Below are positions 1 to 10,022 of a DNA stretch of 64,000 nt, one piece after another; position 1 is the first letter of the stretch; each line of letters opens with the position of its first letter. This stretch comes from Nostoc sp. RI_552. Its GTDB lineage: Bacteria > Cyanobacteriota > Cyanobacteriia > Cyanobacteriales > Nostocaceae. The translations under genes and the position numbers were made by a program. The DNA lies in contig WGNO01000055.1 of the NCBI GenBank assembly GCA_016124525.1, forward strand, positions 1 to 64,000, in the 5' to 3' direction. The notes beneath the pieces are model-generated. The model did not search any database. It was not told the DNA's origin and saw only the letters and a list, made by a program, of their open reading frames with translations.

Positions 1-167
1 GGGGTGAAAAGATGTTAGATAAATTCCGCCACCTTCAAGCTTGTATGTGTCAACAAATCAGTTATGTTCATTGGATGGAAGATATTATGAGATGTTGACA
101 TTTTCACCTTTGATAGGACTACTATATCTAACTATGTAAACTTTTGTAAAGACATTCAACATTTCTG
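1..167 (+). mobile_element. 3' end of an IS4-like element (transposase C-terminus plus right terminal repeat)
   Basis: The window opens inside a transposase reading frame. Positions 3-98 encode the last 31 residues (beginning GEKMLDKFRH, ending EDIMRC) and stop with TGA at 96-98. About 70 bases follow, ending in the terminal repeat ACATTCAACATTTCTG at 152-167. The same tail (WFEDMMLC-stop, then ATTCAACGTTTCTG) occurs at 53.8-53.9 kb, and a decayed version lies at 36.4-36.5 kb, so this is one multicopy element. The assignment to a DDE transposase of the IS4 type is from memory of the protein family; the repeat relationship is seen directly. The 5' part lies outside the window, so it is unknown whether this copy is intact. 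Confidence 0.7.
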
Positions 168-420
168 GGAATAAACATGATTATAAATTCCGCTCAACAA
201 TAATATCAAATTTACCAGAAAATGCTCTAAAAGTAATGAATAGAGGGTTTGCTGGATTAAAATTTATTCGAGAATTAGTTCACGAGAAAAAATATTTTGT
301 TCTGGGAATAAAGAATAATTGGAAACTAGAATCTGAAGAATCAACTGACTTAGTTAAAATTGGTGCATCTGATGATGCTCAACCCTATAGAGTAGTTAAC
401 TTTTGTGATTTAGATGGGAA
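168..420 (+). pseudogene. Internal fragment of the same IS4-like transposase
   Basis: Starting directly after the terminal repeat of the preceding copy, an open frame (from codon 170) reads NKHDYKF, then LPENALKVMNRGFAGLKFIR and IKNNWKLE, and ends near FCDLDG. This is the central catalytic part of the same transposase family whose C-terminus lies at 3-98. It has neither the N- nor the C-terminal part. Its abrupt start at the outer edge of another copy suggests one copy inserted into, or recombined with, an older one. Homology is lost around position 420, where fragments of a different transposase begin on the opposite strand. It is a non-functional remnant; an ATG at 236 lies inside it but is not a real gene start. 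Confidence 0.65.
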
Positions 421-579
421 AAAATCCATTGCTACCAACAGTGTTAACATCTCACTATCCGTGAATTTTGGTGATAGCCCTGGCAATAACGGTACGTAAC
501 AATAGCCTTTTTGTTGATACCAGTCATCCATTAGCACAAAAATTGTCGTCAATAGGGTCGAACCTTCTACCATATTCAT
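412..579 (-). pseudogene. N-terminal fragment of a second transposase (IS982/IS5-like)
   Basis: The minus-strand frame begins at an ATG (579) and reads TTIFVLMDDWYQ, then SPKFTDSEMLTLLVAMDFFP, before running into the IS4-like fragment. The arrangement of an early DDW followed by FTDSEMLTL is what I recall from N-termini of IS982/IS5-type transposases common in cyanobacteria. Only about 55 residues remain, so it cannot be active. Its junction with the opposite-strand fragment near 420 marks an insertion or deletion boundary. The family name is an inference. Confidence 0.5.
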
Positions 580-699
580 TAGGAGACCTCAAGCTTTGGT
601 GTCGTTACCTTTATCCTGTGGTTTCCCCTTCTTTTTTGCTACCCCATCTCACATAAGGCGTTTAATAAAATGTACTTTCAAAGCCAATTCCTGAATTAC

Positions 700-721
700 C
701 CCCCTCCCATTAGGAAGGGGG
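700..721 (-). terminator. Hairpin downstream of metH
   Basis: CCCCCTCCC at 700-708 pairs with GGAAGGGGG at 713-721, with one G-U pair on the minus strand and a 4-base loop. It begins 8 bases after the metH stop codon on the minus strand. No run of T follows, so it may be an RNA-stabilising hairpin and not a classical intrinsic terminator. Confidence 0.4.
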
Positions 722-728
722 AGTATAA

Positions 729-3700
729 CTAGGCGCTGAAATACTTAGCTAGTGGGTGATAAGCAATAATCGCCGTGGTGGACTGTTCTGGATAAATTTG
801 CTCACTTTCATCCATATACAGATTAATTCTGTGAGTATCCAACAGCTCGAGCTGCTTATACTGATCCTGAATATTCGGACAAGCCGGATAACCGAAACTA
901 TACCGTGAACCTTGATAACGCTGTGCCAAAATATCCCGAATATTATCAGGTTCCTCACCACCAAAACCCAACTCCCGGCGAATTCTAGCGTGAGTCCATT
1001 CCGCCAGAGCCTCAGCCACCTGCACAGCTAGACCGTGGAAATACAGATAATCTGTGTATTGATTATCAGCAAACAGCTTTTGAGCAAACTCCGTAGCTAT
1101 CTCTCCCACAGTCACCGCCTGCATGGAGAAGACATCAATTACCCCCAACTCCTTCGGGGCAAAGAAATCTGCAATACATAGCCGCCGCAAAGACTTCTGT
1201 CTTGGAAACTCAAAACTTGCTCTTACCTCTGGGTTCTCTGCGCCTCTGTAGTTCAGATCATAAACATACAAAGTATTCCCCTCAGCCTGACAAGGAAAAT
1301 ACCCATAAATCACCTGAGGATGTAACAAATTTTCAGCAATTATCCTTTGCTTCCAATTCTCCAAAACGGGATAAACCTTCTCATGTAAGAAAACTTGATA
1401 CTCCTCCTTAGACTGTTCCTTTGGCTTGCGGAACTGCCATTGTCCAGCAATTAAAGCCTGTAAATCCAAATACCAAAACAATTCCTCAAGGGAAATATCA
1501 TCAGGCTGTAACCACTGAGTTCCCCAGAAAGGCGGTGTAGGACGTTGAATATCTGCCGCCACAGCTTCAGAACGTCGGGTATCAATGATAACCGGGGATT
1601 TGGTGCCGGGAACGGAGGACTTGGGATTGGTAACCGAAGAAGTAGTGGTTTGTGGTTGTGCTTCTACCTCATCCAAAAATCCCTGACAATCATCCCAATT
1701 ATTCCCAGCCTTAGCTGGCATTAATTTATCCATAAAGTGTAAATCAGAAAAAGCATCCTTGCCATAAATCACCTTACCCTTATAAGTGTTTTGGCAATCT
1801 TGATACACAAACTTCGCAGTTAATGCTGCGCCACCTAAAATCACAGGAACAGTAATACCTTTTTCGTTAAAAGCCTCCAAATTTTCCTTCATGAAAGCAG
1901 TGGATTTCACCAACAACCCACTCATAGCAATACAATCAGCTTTGTATTCTTCGTAGGCTCGGATAATATTTTCCACAGGCTGCTTAATTCCCAGATTAAT
2001 TACCTTGTAGCCATTGTTAGTTAAAATAATATCCACCAAGTTTTTACCAATATCATGGACATCACCTTTAACCGTAGCAATGATAAAGGTTCCCTTAGCA
2101 CTGTTCCCAGTTTCCGACTTTTCCATGAATGGTTCTAGATATGCAACCGCGGCTTTCATCGTTTCTGCAGACTGCAACACAAAGGGTAGTTGCATTTGTC
2201 CTGAACCGAACAAATCCCCAACAACCTTCATCCCATCCAAAAGGAAAGTATTAATAATATGCAAAGGGGGATAATGTTCTAAAGCCTGTGTCAATATTTT
2301 TTCTAACCCAATGCGTTCGCCATCGATAATATGGCGCTTGAGGCGTTCTTCCAGAGGTAAACTTTCATCAACACCTTTGTCCCGTTTTGTCGTTACCCCT
2401 TCAAACAAAGTAGTAAGTTCTGCTAAAGGATCATAAACGCAGACATCACCCTCAAATCTTCGGCGGTCATAAATTAAATCACGAGAAACTTCTTGATACT
2501 TGGCTTCAATTTTAGATAAGGGTAATATTTTGTTAGCACTGACAATTGCCGCATCCATTCCCGCTGTCATCGCCTCGTGCAAAAACATCGAATTTAGTAC
2601 AACTCGAGCCGCAGGATTCAAACCAAAGGAAATATTAGATATGCCCAAAATGACATGACAACCAGGTAATTCTTTACGAATGCGGCCAATTGATTCAATG
2701 GTAGCTTGGCCATTGTTTCGGTCTTCCTCAATGCCCGTAGAAATAGGTAATGCTAATGTATCAAAGAAGATTTCCGAGGCAGGAATACCATATTCTAAGG
2801 CTTGACGATAAGCCCGTTGGGCAATTTGAAACTTTTTCTTTGCTGTCCGTGCCATACCATCTTCATCAATAGTACCAATTACTACACCAGCACCATATTT
2901 CTTCGCCAACTCTAAGACCTTCAGAAAACGTGGTTCCCCATCTTCGTAATTGGTAGAATTGAGCAAACACTTACCGCCAGCTACCTTTAAACCAGCCTCC
3001 ATTTTTTCCCATTCTGTAGAGTCAAGCATTAAAGGTAATGTGACATTATTGACAATGCGCGAAACAACTTCACGCATATCTTCCACACCATCACGTCCCA
3101 CATAATCGACGTTAACATCAAGAATATGTGCCCCTTCTTTCACCTGCGCTCTGGCTATGGATACCAAACCGTCCCAATCTTCCGCATTGAGCAAATCTCG
3201 GCACTTTTTGGAACCACTAGCGTTGAGACGTTCACCGACAATCAAGAAAGAATTATCCTGGTCGTAAGGCTGAGTAGAATAAATTGATGCCGCAGCTGGT
3301 TCTAAGCTATGCTGTCTGACTTTTGGCTTTAGGTTTTGGGCAATTTCTGCCAATTGTTGAATGTGTTCTGGACGTGTCCCACAGCAACCCCCAATCACTT
3401 GGACACCCAAATCTTCAACAAAGTGCATTAAAGCCATACGTAATTCTGTAGGAGTCAAGCGATAGTGTGCCTGTCCGCCAATGTTCTCAGGTAAACCTGC
3501 GTTAGGTATACAAGAGACAACAAAAGGTGAATGTTCCGACAAATACTTGATATGTGGTTTCATCAAGTCTGGCCCTGTGGCACAGTTTAAACCCAAGATA
3601 TCTATAGAATATGGAGCTAAAATTGTCAGTACAGCGCTGATTTCTGACCCCACAAGCATTGTACCCATACTTTCCATAGTTACAGATACCATTAACGGGC

Positions 3701-4265
3701 GGCGTTCTCCTTTCCTGGCAAAAACTTCTTCAATACCATTCAACGCCGCTTTAATTTGCAGCACATCTTGGCAAGTTTCTACTAGGAATAAATCAACACC
3801 CCCATCAAACAGCGCTTCCGCTTGTTCAGCAAAAGATGCTTTTAAAGTGTCAAAGTCAATATGTCCTAAAGTGGGGAGTTTGGTTGTAGGTCCTATGGAA
3901 CCAGCAACAAACCGGGGTTTTTCAGCAGTAGAAAATTCAGCAGCAACTTGCTTGGCAATTTCTACCGCTTTTTTGTTGAGATCATAAGTTTTGTCTGCTA
4001 AGTCATATTCTGCCAAAACAATGGATGTCGCGCCAAAGGTGTCTGTTTCAATTACATCAGCACCAGCAGCAAGAAAGTCTCGGTGAACCTTAGCGACAGC
4101 CTCGGGTTTGCTATGAACCAGGTATTCGTTACAACCTTCGTACTGCGCCCCTCCGAAATCTTCCGCAGTCAGGTTTTGAGTTTGCAAGTTAGTTCCCATT
4201 GCACCGTCAAACACGATTACTGGGCGATTGGGATTATGCAGATGTTCAAGGAAAGAATGAGTCAT
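729..4265 (-). CDS. metH: Cobalamin-dependent methionine synthase
   Basis: Transfers the methyl group of 5-methyltetrahydrofolate to homocysteine through methylcobalamin, giving methionine in the cytosol. At 1178 residues it has the full MetH length and domain order. The homocysteine domain comes first (DGAMGTN near residue 20, zinc cysteines in GGCCGT near residue 293). Then come a pterin-binding domain (from about [11 protein letters not shown]), the B12 cap, and the B12-binding domain with DVHDIGKN near residue 733, whose His is the lower axial cobalt ligand. The C-terminal AdoMet reactivation domain follows. A Thr/Ser/Pro-rich linker (around residues 890-925) joins the last two. It is monocistronic, and I see no cobalamin or SAH riboswitch in the 296 bases upstream. 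The start ATG at 4265 fits the family N-terminus. Confidence 0.97.
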   Translation of the reverse strand: MTHSFLEHLHNPNRPVIVFDGAMGTNLQTQNLTAEDFGGAQYEGCNEYLVHSKPEAVAKVHRDFLAAGADVIETDTFGATSIVLAEYDLADKTYDLNKKAVEIAKQVAAEFSTAEKPRFVAGSIGPTTKLPTLGHIDFDTLKASFAEQAEALFDGGVDLFLVETCQDVLQIKAALNGIEEVFARKGERRPLMVSVTMESMGTMLVGSEISAVLTILAPYSIDILGLNCATGPDLMKPHIKYLSEHSPFVVSCIPNAGLPENIGGQAHYRLTPTELRMALMHFVEDLGVQVIGGCCGTRPEHIQQLAEIAQNLKPKVRQHSLEPAAASIYSTQPYDQDNSFLIVGERLNASGSKKCRDLLNAEDWDGLVSIARAQVKEGAHILDVNVDYVGRDGVEDMREVVSRIVNNVTLPLMLDSTEWEKMEAGLKVAGGKCLLNSTNYEDGEPRFLKVLELAKKYGAGVVIGTIDEDGMARTAKKKFQIAQRAYRQALEYGIPASEIFFDTLALPISTGIEEDRNNGQATIESIGRIRKELPGCHVILGISNISFGLNPAARVVLNSMFLHEAMTAGMDAAIVSANKILPLSKIEAKYQEVSRDLIYDRRRFEGDVCVYDPLAELTTLFEGVTTKRDKGVDESLPLEERLKRHIIDGERIGLEKILTQALEHYPPLHIINTFLLDGMKVVGDLFGSGQMQLPFVLQSAETMKAAVAYLEPFMEKSETGNSAKGTFIIATVKGDVHDIGKNLVDIILTNNGYKVINLGIKQPVENIIRAYEEYKADCIAMSGLLVKSTAFMKENLEAFNEKGITVPVILGGAALTAKFVYQDCQNTYKGKVIYGKDAFSDLHFMDKLMPAKAGNNWDDCQGFLDEVEAQPQTTTSSVTNPKSSVPGTKSPVIIDTRRSEAVAADIQRPTPPFWGTQWLQPDDISLEELFWYLDLQALIAGQWQFRKPKEQSKEEYQVFLHEKVYPVLENWKQRIIAENLLHPQVIYGYFPCQAEGNTLYVYDLNYRGAENPEVRASFEFPRQKSLRRLCIADFFAPKELGVIDVFSMQAVTVGEIATEFAQKLFADNQYTDYLYFHGLAVQVAEALAEWTHARIRRELGFGGEEPDNIRDILAQRYQGSRYSFGYPACPNIQDQYKQLELLDTHRINLYMDESEQIYPEQSTTAIIAYHPLAKYFSA

Positions 4266-4561
4266 ATTTTGCTAGTAGTTTTCTATATAGTTTATTATTT
4301 TCCCAAATTGTCAGAGTTTTATCAGGGTTTGATGGGAAGATGAGTTGACAAAGTTATATCCATGTAAAAGACAGAGGATAAAGTATTATGATTCACAAAC
4401 TTTTTCCGTGGTATGATTGTGGATGAATATATCAACAGTAGTTCTGTTTACACCTGACACCCTCGCTCACTGTCTGATTCAAATTGTTAACCAATGTGGC
4501 GGAGACTATCTTTAATTACTTTCGACTACAGTAATGATAAGACAAGCTCTTAGGTATTTCT

Positions 4562-4951
4562 ATGTCTCAAACAAATTCTCCACAAGTAATTAAAACTGCT
4601 GCGACTCTCCTAAAAAGGTATGGAGAGGGTAAACGTAATTTTAGTGGAGCCAATTTGGTTAATGCTGACTTACAAGGTGTTGACCTGAAAGGATCTGACT
4701 TTAGCTACGCTGATTTTAGTGAAGCTAATCTCAACGGTGCTAATATGAGGGGCTGTGACCTCAGCTTTGCAAATCTCAGTCAAGCTAATTTGCAAAATGC
4801 TGACCTACGGGGAGCCTTATTGTTCTCCACTGATTTGCGTCAAGCCGACCTCCAGGGAACAAAACTAGAAAAAGCAGATTGCGATGGCAGTACTCATTTT
4901 CCTGATAGTTTTGATCCAGCACTAGTGGGATTACAGATAAAAGAAAATTAG
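4562..4951 (+). CDS. Pentapeptide repeat protein
   Basis: This 129-residue protein has about 15 consecutive A(D/N)LXX pentapeptides from residue 28 to 110 (for example ANLVNADLQGVDLKGSDF). Such repeats fold into a four-sided right-handed beta helix. The N-terminal 25 residues are basic and have no signal peptide, so it is probably cytosolic. The substrate or partner cannot be read from sequence; such proteins are abundant in cyanobacteria and mostly uncharacterised. It stands alone between metH (divergent) and the P-type ATPase gene, 151 bases before the latter, which may or may not be co-transcribed. Confidence 0.85.
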   Translation: MSQTNSPQVIKTAATLLKRYGEGKRNFSGANLVNADLQGVDLKGSDFSYADFSEANLNGANMRGCDLSFANLSQANLQNADLRGALLFSTDLRQADLQGTKLEKADCDGSTHFPDSFDPALVGLQIKEN

Positions 4952-5102
4952 AAGCACAGAGTATAAAATCCCTCACCTAGGCAGGTAATCTATTTCATCA
5001 TAATTTGATAATATTAAAGCCTACCGGTGAAACTCCTCTACCGTTGTCTAAATTCTGCTGGAACAGTGCAGCACCGCTAGGTAGGAATTTAGGGGTGAAA
5101 TA

Positions 5103-7346
5103 ATGAAAATCGCCACAAATTTAGGAACTAGTCAAGGTGTGGGTGAAAAACCAAAAACTACTGGAATTGACTATCACATAGTACATACAATTCCCGGTAG
5201 AGTCAGATTTCGTGTACCTATGTTAGCCCAACATCCCCATTATGCCCAAAATCTACAAAAGTTACTAGAATCTGATAGTCGCATTTCACAAATCCGTATT
5301 AATCCCTCTTGCAGTTCTGTAGCTATTCAATATCAATTATCTAACAACAAAAATCCCTTAATACCACCCTATGTAGTAGATTTGCTACACCAGGCAAAGA
5401 GCAGGAAAAGTGAAACTAAAACTCAAAATATACGAGAAAACCAGGATTTTGGACTGAAGTTGCCCACTTTCGCCACCGCCTTAGCTTTACTTGCCTTGGG
5501 ACTTCCCATTCCCAGGGCAATAATTGCCGCAACAGTAGCACTTGCAGCTTTACCCACTGCTCAAGGTGCTTATACCAGCATTACTCAACAAAGAAAATTA
5601 AATATAGATTGCCTAGATTTTATAGCCATCGCCTTAACTTCTGCCCAAGGAAATCTTATAACACCCGCTTTGATCATCACACTGCATAAAATAGGTGATC
5701 AGATGCGAGATCGCACTGCACGAGTTACCGAAAATCAAGCCGCAGACTTATTGAATTCCTTGGGACATTACGCTTGGGTACAACAACCAGATGGGCAAAA
5801 AAAACGCATAAGAGCCACACAAATCCAACCAAAAGACATAGTGATTGCCTATCCGGGTGAACAAATTTCTGTTGATGGACAAATCCTCAAAGGAACAGCC
5901 TTAATCGACCAGCAAAAGCTCACCGGCGAATCCATACCAGTTTTACGTCAACCCGGACAAATGGTTTATGCTTCTACCCTGGTGCGAGAAGGAGAAATTT
6001 ACATCCAAACCGAGGGAGTAGGCCCAGACACTCGCGCAGGAGCAAGTATAGAATTAGTCAAACAAGCCCCTGTCCATGACACACGCATGGGTAACTATGC
6101 CGCAACCATCGCCGACAAAACAATCTTACCAGCCCTAATTTTTTCTGGATTAGTTTTAGCCACAACCCGCGACCCATCCAGAGCAGCATCTATTCTCACC
6201 CTCGATTTTGTGACTGGTATTCGCGTTTCACTACCAACAACTTTCTTAGCAGCCTTGCACCACGCCTCCAGACATGGAGTTCTCATTCGCAGTGGTCGCG
6301 CCTTAGAAAAATTGGCACAGGTAGACACCTTGGTGTTTGACAAAACAGGCACTTTAACCAAAGGTGATATTGAAATTGTGGAAATGCAAACCATAGGGGA
6401 AAGAATCACTACTCAAAGACTGCTAACACTAGCCGCCGCCGCGGAACAACGCCTGACTCACCCAGCAGCCGAAGCCCTAGTCCGCCATGCCCAAAAACAG
6501 GGAATTGAAATCTTACCCCGCCGGGAATTTGTCTATGAAATTGGTTTGGGCGTACGAGCCGAAATTGACGGTCAGCAAGTTATAGTAGGCAGCGATCGCT
6601 TTTTGCGTCAGTGTGGGATTACCTTAGACTGTCTTCATCATCCTCCCCATGATGTCAACTGTCGCATTTCTGCCCATGATTCTTTGCTGTATGTAAGCGT
6701 AAATCAGGAGTTGCAAGGAATTATTTATTATAGAGACCTTCTGCGTCCAGAAAGTACAGCCGTAGTTGAGCAACTGCAAACCAAATACGGTATGGAAATA
6801 CATCTGCTCACAGGCGATAATCAGCACAGGGCCATAGCCGTTGCCCAAGAACTGAATATCCCCCTGTGTCAAGTTCATGCCGAGGCATTTCCACAACAAA
6901 AAGCACAAATCATCCAAAAAATACACACCTCAGGTAAAACAGTCGCCTTCACCGGCGACGGCTTAAATGATTCCATTGCCCTAGCCTATGCCGACGTTGC
7001 TATTTCCTTTGGCGGAGGTTCTGAAGTAGCCAGAGAAACAGCCGATGTTGTCCTCATAGATGATAACCTGACTAGTTTTTTAGAAGCAATAGCCATTGCC
7101 CGGCAAACCGAAGCAATAATTAAACAAAATATCGGTTTAGCCATAATCCCCAACTTAGCAGCTTTGGGACTAACCACAACCACAGGACTCCATCCCCTGG
7201 CCGCGACAATTATCCATAACGGTTCAGCAATTGCAGCTGGGTTAAATGGTTTACGTCCCCTCATGCACCAAGATCCCCCCAGGCCGCAAGGAATATCATC
7301 TATCCCACTCACCAACCAAAGGGCGCTTGATATTCTTGGGACATAG
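5103..7346 (+). CDS. P1B-like P-type ATPase without a CPC metal motif
   Basis: A 747-residue integral membrane ATPase expected to move a metal ion at the cost of ATP. The N-terminus (residues 22-80) resembles a heavy-metal-associated fold (TIPGRVRFRVP) but has no CXXC pair. Core P-type elements are present: actuator TGES at about 274, phosphorylation site DKTGTLTKG with Asp413, the P1B-type HP dipeptide near 453, and GDGLNDS near 618. The membrane helix that normally carries CPC just before the phosphorylation domain instead reads LDFVTGIRVSLPT (residues 367-379). Both cysteines and the proline are therefore replaced. Two or three hydrophobic segments precede the actuator and two more close the protein. 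Known relatives with altered motifs transport ions other than copper, but the substrate here is unknown. No metal regulator lies next to it. Confidence 0.85.
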   Translation: MKIATNLGTSQGVGEKPKTTGIDYHIVHTIPGRVRFRVPMLAQHPHYAQNLQKLLESDSRISQIRINPSCSSVAIQYQLSNNKNPLIPPYVVDLLHQAKSRKSETKTQNIRENQDFGLKLPTFATALALLALGLPIPRAIIAATVALAALPTAQGAYTSITQQRKLNIDCLDFIAIALTSAQGNLITPALIITLHKIGDQMRDRTARVTENQAADLLNSLGHYAWVQQPDGQKKRIRATQIQPKDIVIAYPGEQISVDGQILKGTALIDQQKLTGESIPVLRQPGQMVYASTLVREGEIYIQTEGVGPDTRAGASIELVKQAPVHDTRMGNYAATIADKTILPALIFSGLVLATTRDPSRAASILTLDFVTGIRVSLPTTFLAALHHASRHGVLIRSGRALEKLAQVDTLVFDKTGTLTKGDIEIVEMQTIGERITTQRLLTLAAAAEQRLTHPAAEALVRHAQKQGIEILPRREFVYEIGLGVRAEIDGQQVIVGSDRFLRQCGITLDCLHHPPHDVNCRISAHDSLLYVSVNQELQGIIYYRDLLRPESTAVVEQLQTKYGMEIHLLTGDNQHRAIAVAQELNIPLCQVHAEAFPQQKAQIIQKIHTSGKTVAFTGDGLNDSIALAYADVAISFGGGSEVARETADVVLIDDNLTSFLEAIAIARQTEAIIKQNIGLAIIPNLAALGLTTTTGLHPLAATIIHNGSAIAAGLNGLRPLMHQDPPRPQGISSIPLTNQRALDILGT

Positions 7347-7502
7347 AATGGTTATTGCCCAGTTAATAAGTGGGGACTTACACCCATGTTGTTAAAATCG
7401 ATATTTATCATTGCTAACAAAGTAAAGCAATGCCACAATCCTCGCAATTGCCGCGTTCCACTCCCTGCGGGCATAGCGGACATATTAGATATTTTCCCCA
7501 GA

Positions 7503-8792
7503 TCACTGAAAAATTAAATCTAATCGCTTTTGGGTGTTTTCTAATGCCTTTGCTGGAGAGTTTTGACCGAGTAACACCGATTCAATTGCCCGACCTAAAC
7601 TATCTGAAACGCGATTATAACCTGGAAAGATGGGACGCCATCGCCCGTATTTAGCCTGGTCTAAAAATACTTGCACAGCCGGCAATTGCTTGACAAATGC
7701 CTGATATTGTAGATTTTGGCGAGCCTTCAAATTGATAGGTAAATAGCCAGTTCCTAAAGCTAATTCCGTCTGAAACTCTTCACTCATAGCATATTCAGCA
7801 AAAGTGAAAGCTGCTTTTTCACGTTCTGGTGTAGTTTTGAACAAAAATAAATTCTCACCGCCGACACTCGTAGCAGGCTGTTTATTAATGGGAATGGGAA
7901 AAACGGCAAAATCTACTCCACTTTCAGTAAATTCCCCCAAACTCCAAGGGCCAGTCACCTGCATTGCTACTTTACCAGCAATCAAATTACCTGTCTCATA
8001 GCCTCTTTCTGGGCTGGATAAAAGAGCCGAACCATCGTTAACAAGATTACGCCAAAATTGTAAAGCGGCGATGGCTGCTGAATTATCTTGCAACACCACG
8101 TTGGCAGCATTTTCTGCTCCCCCATTGACCAATTCACCGCCGCTACTCCACATAAATGGTAGCCAGGTGAAAACAGTAAATTCTCCCTTTCCTAAAGGCA
8201 AAAACATTCCGTATTGATCTACGCGGCCATCACCGTCGGTGTCACGAGTTAATTCCCTCGCAACTTGCCGAAACTCTTCCCAAGTCCGCGGTAATTCTCT
8301 AATTCCCGCAGCTTTGAACAAACTCGGACGATAATATACAGCTACATTATTTGTAGCAAATGGTACTGACCAAATTGTGCCTTGATATTCCATAGATTCA
8401 AACAAAGCCGGGTCAATTTCAGCTTTCACCGGAGAATTGTTTAGTTTTTCATCTAAAGGAATTAAAGCTTGCAGTTCAACTAACTGACCAGCAATAGTGG
8501 GGTTGTACCATAGTAAATCCGGCGGGGCATTCCCAACCACGGCGGCTAAAATTTTTGGCATTTGCTGATCTTGTTGTCCAACATAAAGAGAGTCAACATG
8601 AATATTCCCATGAGTGTCATTAAACTTATCGACAAGCTTTTGCAAAACATCCCGATTTGTCGGTGGATTTACACCCTGCCATAAAGTCAGATGAATTACA
8701 CCTGTTTCTCCTATCCGCATAGCTTGGCAGCCGCCTAAAACCAGTATGCAGACCACCAATAACAGCAGTAAATTTTTCAAGTAGTACTGCAC
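7503..8792 (-). CDS. Extracellular solute-binding lipoprotein (sugar ABC transporter type)
   Basis: Family 1 extracellular solute-binding protein, the periplasmic receptor of carbohydrate-type ABC importers. The frame is open up to an ATG at 8903. I place the start at the GTG at 8792 because it gives a textbook lipoprotein signal: a short basic region, a Leu/Val-rich core and the lipobox LVLGGC, with a purine-rich stretch AAGGAG upstream. Mature features include VIHLTLWQG, the DLLWYNPT segment, and a calcium-loop-like TRDTDGDGRVDQ. These are typical of maltose/glycerol-3-phosphate-type receptors. No permease or ATPase genes are adjacent, so it must work with a transporter encoded elsewhere. 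Confident on family; ligand unknown. Confidence 0.88.
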   Translation of the reverse strand: MQYYLKNLLLLLVVCILVLGGCQAMRIGETGVIHLTLWQGVNPPTNRDVLQKLVDKFNDTHGNIHVDSLYVGQQDQQMPKILAAVVGNAPPDLLWYNPTIAGQLVELQALIPLDEKLNNSPVKAEIDPALFESMEYQGTIWSVPFATNNVAVYYRPSLFKAAGIRELPRTWEEFRQVARELTRDTDGDGRVDQYGMFLPLGKGEFTVFTWLPFMWSSGGELVNGGAENAANVVLQDNSAAIAALQFWRNLVNDGSALLSSPERGYETGNLIAGKVAMQVTGPWSLGEFTESGVDFAVFPIPINKQPATSVGGENLFLFKTTPEREKAAFTFAEYAMSEEFQTELALGTGYLPINLKARQNLQYQAFVKQLPAVQVFLDQAKYGRWRPIFPGYNRVSDSLGRAIESVLLGQNSPAKALENTQKRLDLIFQ

Positions 8793-8977
8793 ATTCTTTC
8801 TTTTTCTCCTTGATTTATGGGGTACAAAAAAAAGCCGTGCATAAGGTCTCATAAGGTATCGCACAATTGAAGTAATTTTCAGTAATGAACTTACACAATT
8901 CAATAGGCTTTCCTTTGCATATTGGCAAAACCTATGTATATCCTAAACTTTTAAGCAAGCGTTAATGTTTTTAGATT

Positions 8978-9742
8978 ATGGCAGGACACAGTAAATGGGC
9001 AAATATTAAGCGCCAGAAGGCCGTAGTAGATGCCAAAAAGGGCAAGACCTTTGCCCAATTATCTAGGGCAATTATTGTTGCAGCAAGAAGCGGTGTGCCA
9101 GACCCAAATAGTAATTTTCAGCTACGTACAGCCATTGATAAGGCTAAAGCTGCCGACATACCCAATGATAATATTGAACGGGCCATCGCAAAAGGCGCGG
9201 GAACTTTTGCAGGAGATGCTGCTAATTTTGAAGCTATTCGCTACGAAGGTTATGGACCCGGTGGTGTGGCAATTTTAATTGAAGCCCTGACAGATAATCG
9301 CAATCGCACGGCTGCTGACCTGCGTGGTGCCTTTAGCAAAAGAGGTGGGAATCTGGGTGAAACAGGTTGCGTTAGCTGGATGTTTCACCAAAAAGGTGTG
9401 TCTGTTGTTCAAGGAGTGAAGGATGAAGACCAACTCTTGGAAGCATCTCTTGAAGGTGGGGCTGAATTTTATGAAATGATCGAAGATGAGAAAGCCGAGG
9501 TGTTTACTGAGGTGACAAATTTAGAAATTCTCAGTCAGATCCTTAAGGATAGAGGTTTTCAGGTGAATGATATTGAATTACGTTGGATACCCAGCAATCA
9601 TGTAGAGGTTACTGATCCTGAGCAAGCTCGATTCCTCCTCAAGTTAATTGATACCCTAGAAGCCTTAGATGATGTGCAGAATGTAACTGCTAATTTTGAA
9701 ATCCCGGAAAGTCTTTTAGATTCAATCATCCTGGAGAAATAA
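8978..9742 (+). CDS. YebC/PmpR family protein
   Basis: A 254-residue protein that starts with the family hallmark MAGHSKWANIKRQK and carries GPGGVAILIE and GNLGETGCVSWMF. These three-domain proteins were described as DNA-binding regulators (PmpR type). Members have more recently been connected with easing ribosome stalling, so the molecular role is not settled. Length and all conserved blocks are normal. Downstream (9743-10022) lies only spacer DNA with a short palindrome. No operon partner. Confidence 0.95.
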   Translation: MAGHSKWANIKRQKAVVDAKKGKTFAQLSRAIIVAARSGVPDPNSNFQLRTAIDKAKAADIPNDNIERAIAKGAGTFAGDAANFEAIRYEGYGPGGVAILIEALTDNRNRTAADLRGAFSKRGGNLGETGCVSWMFHQKGVSVVQGVKDEDQLLEASLEGGAEFYEMIEDEKAEVFTEVTNLEILSQILKDRGFQVNDIELRWIPSNHVEVTDPEQARFLLKLIDTLEALDDVQNVTANFEIPESLLDSIILEK

Positions 9743-9903
9743 CAAACCACAGAAGACTGCGAGAAAGAATGTAAAATAATTTTTTGACCAAAAATAATGG
9801 GATATAGAGCAACTTCCTTTTAGGACAAAGTTAAATATGCTATTGCTTAAAAGCAGTCGCAATGCCCCATCCCGACTTTAAACGGACACGGACATAGACC
9901 AAC

Positions 9904-9930
9904 TAGAGACGTTCCGGCGGAGCGTCTCTA
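9904..9930. repeat. Palindromic hairpin TAGAGACG...CGTCTCTA
   Basis: A perfect 8-bp inverted repeat (9904-9911 and 9923-9930) with an 11-base loop. A close relative (TAGAGACGC/GCGTCTCTA) lies at 51985-52010. Palindromes with this AGAGACG arm are dispersed in Nostoc-type genomes. It lies in the spacer between yebC and an oppositely oriented ABC gene, so it could end transcription from either side, though no T-run is present. Confidence 0.6.
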
Positions 9931-10022
9931 CTTCCCCACCAAGTGAGTATGTCAAACTGCTACTACCAATCAAACACCAGCTGTAAGATATTGATATCTT
10001 GTGACGAATTATAAACTATAAA

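Noticed and set aside
3481-3987. 168-codon open frame on the plus strand inside metH
   Set aside because: It lies wholly antisense within a strongly conserved gene and has no family features or start signal; it is a shadow frame.
4266-4561. Possible cobalamin or SAH riboswitch upstream of metH
   Set aside because: I looked for the B12 box and conserved cores on the minus strand and found none.
7430-7654. Plus-strand frame starting before the end of the solute-binding protein gene
   Set aside because: It runs antisense over the conserved 3' end of that gene, and the translation is low in coding character.
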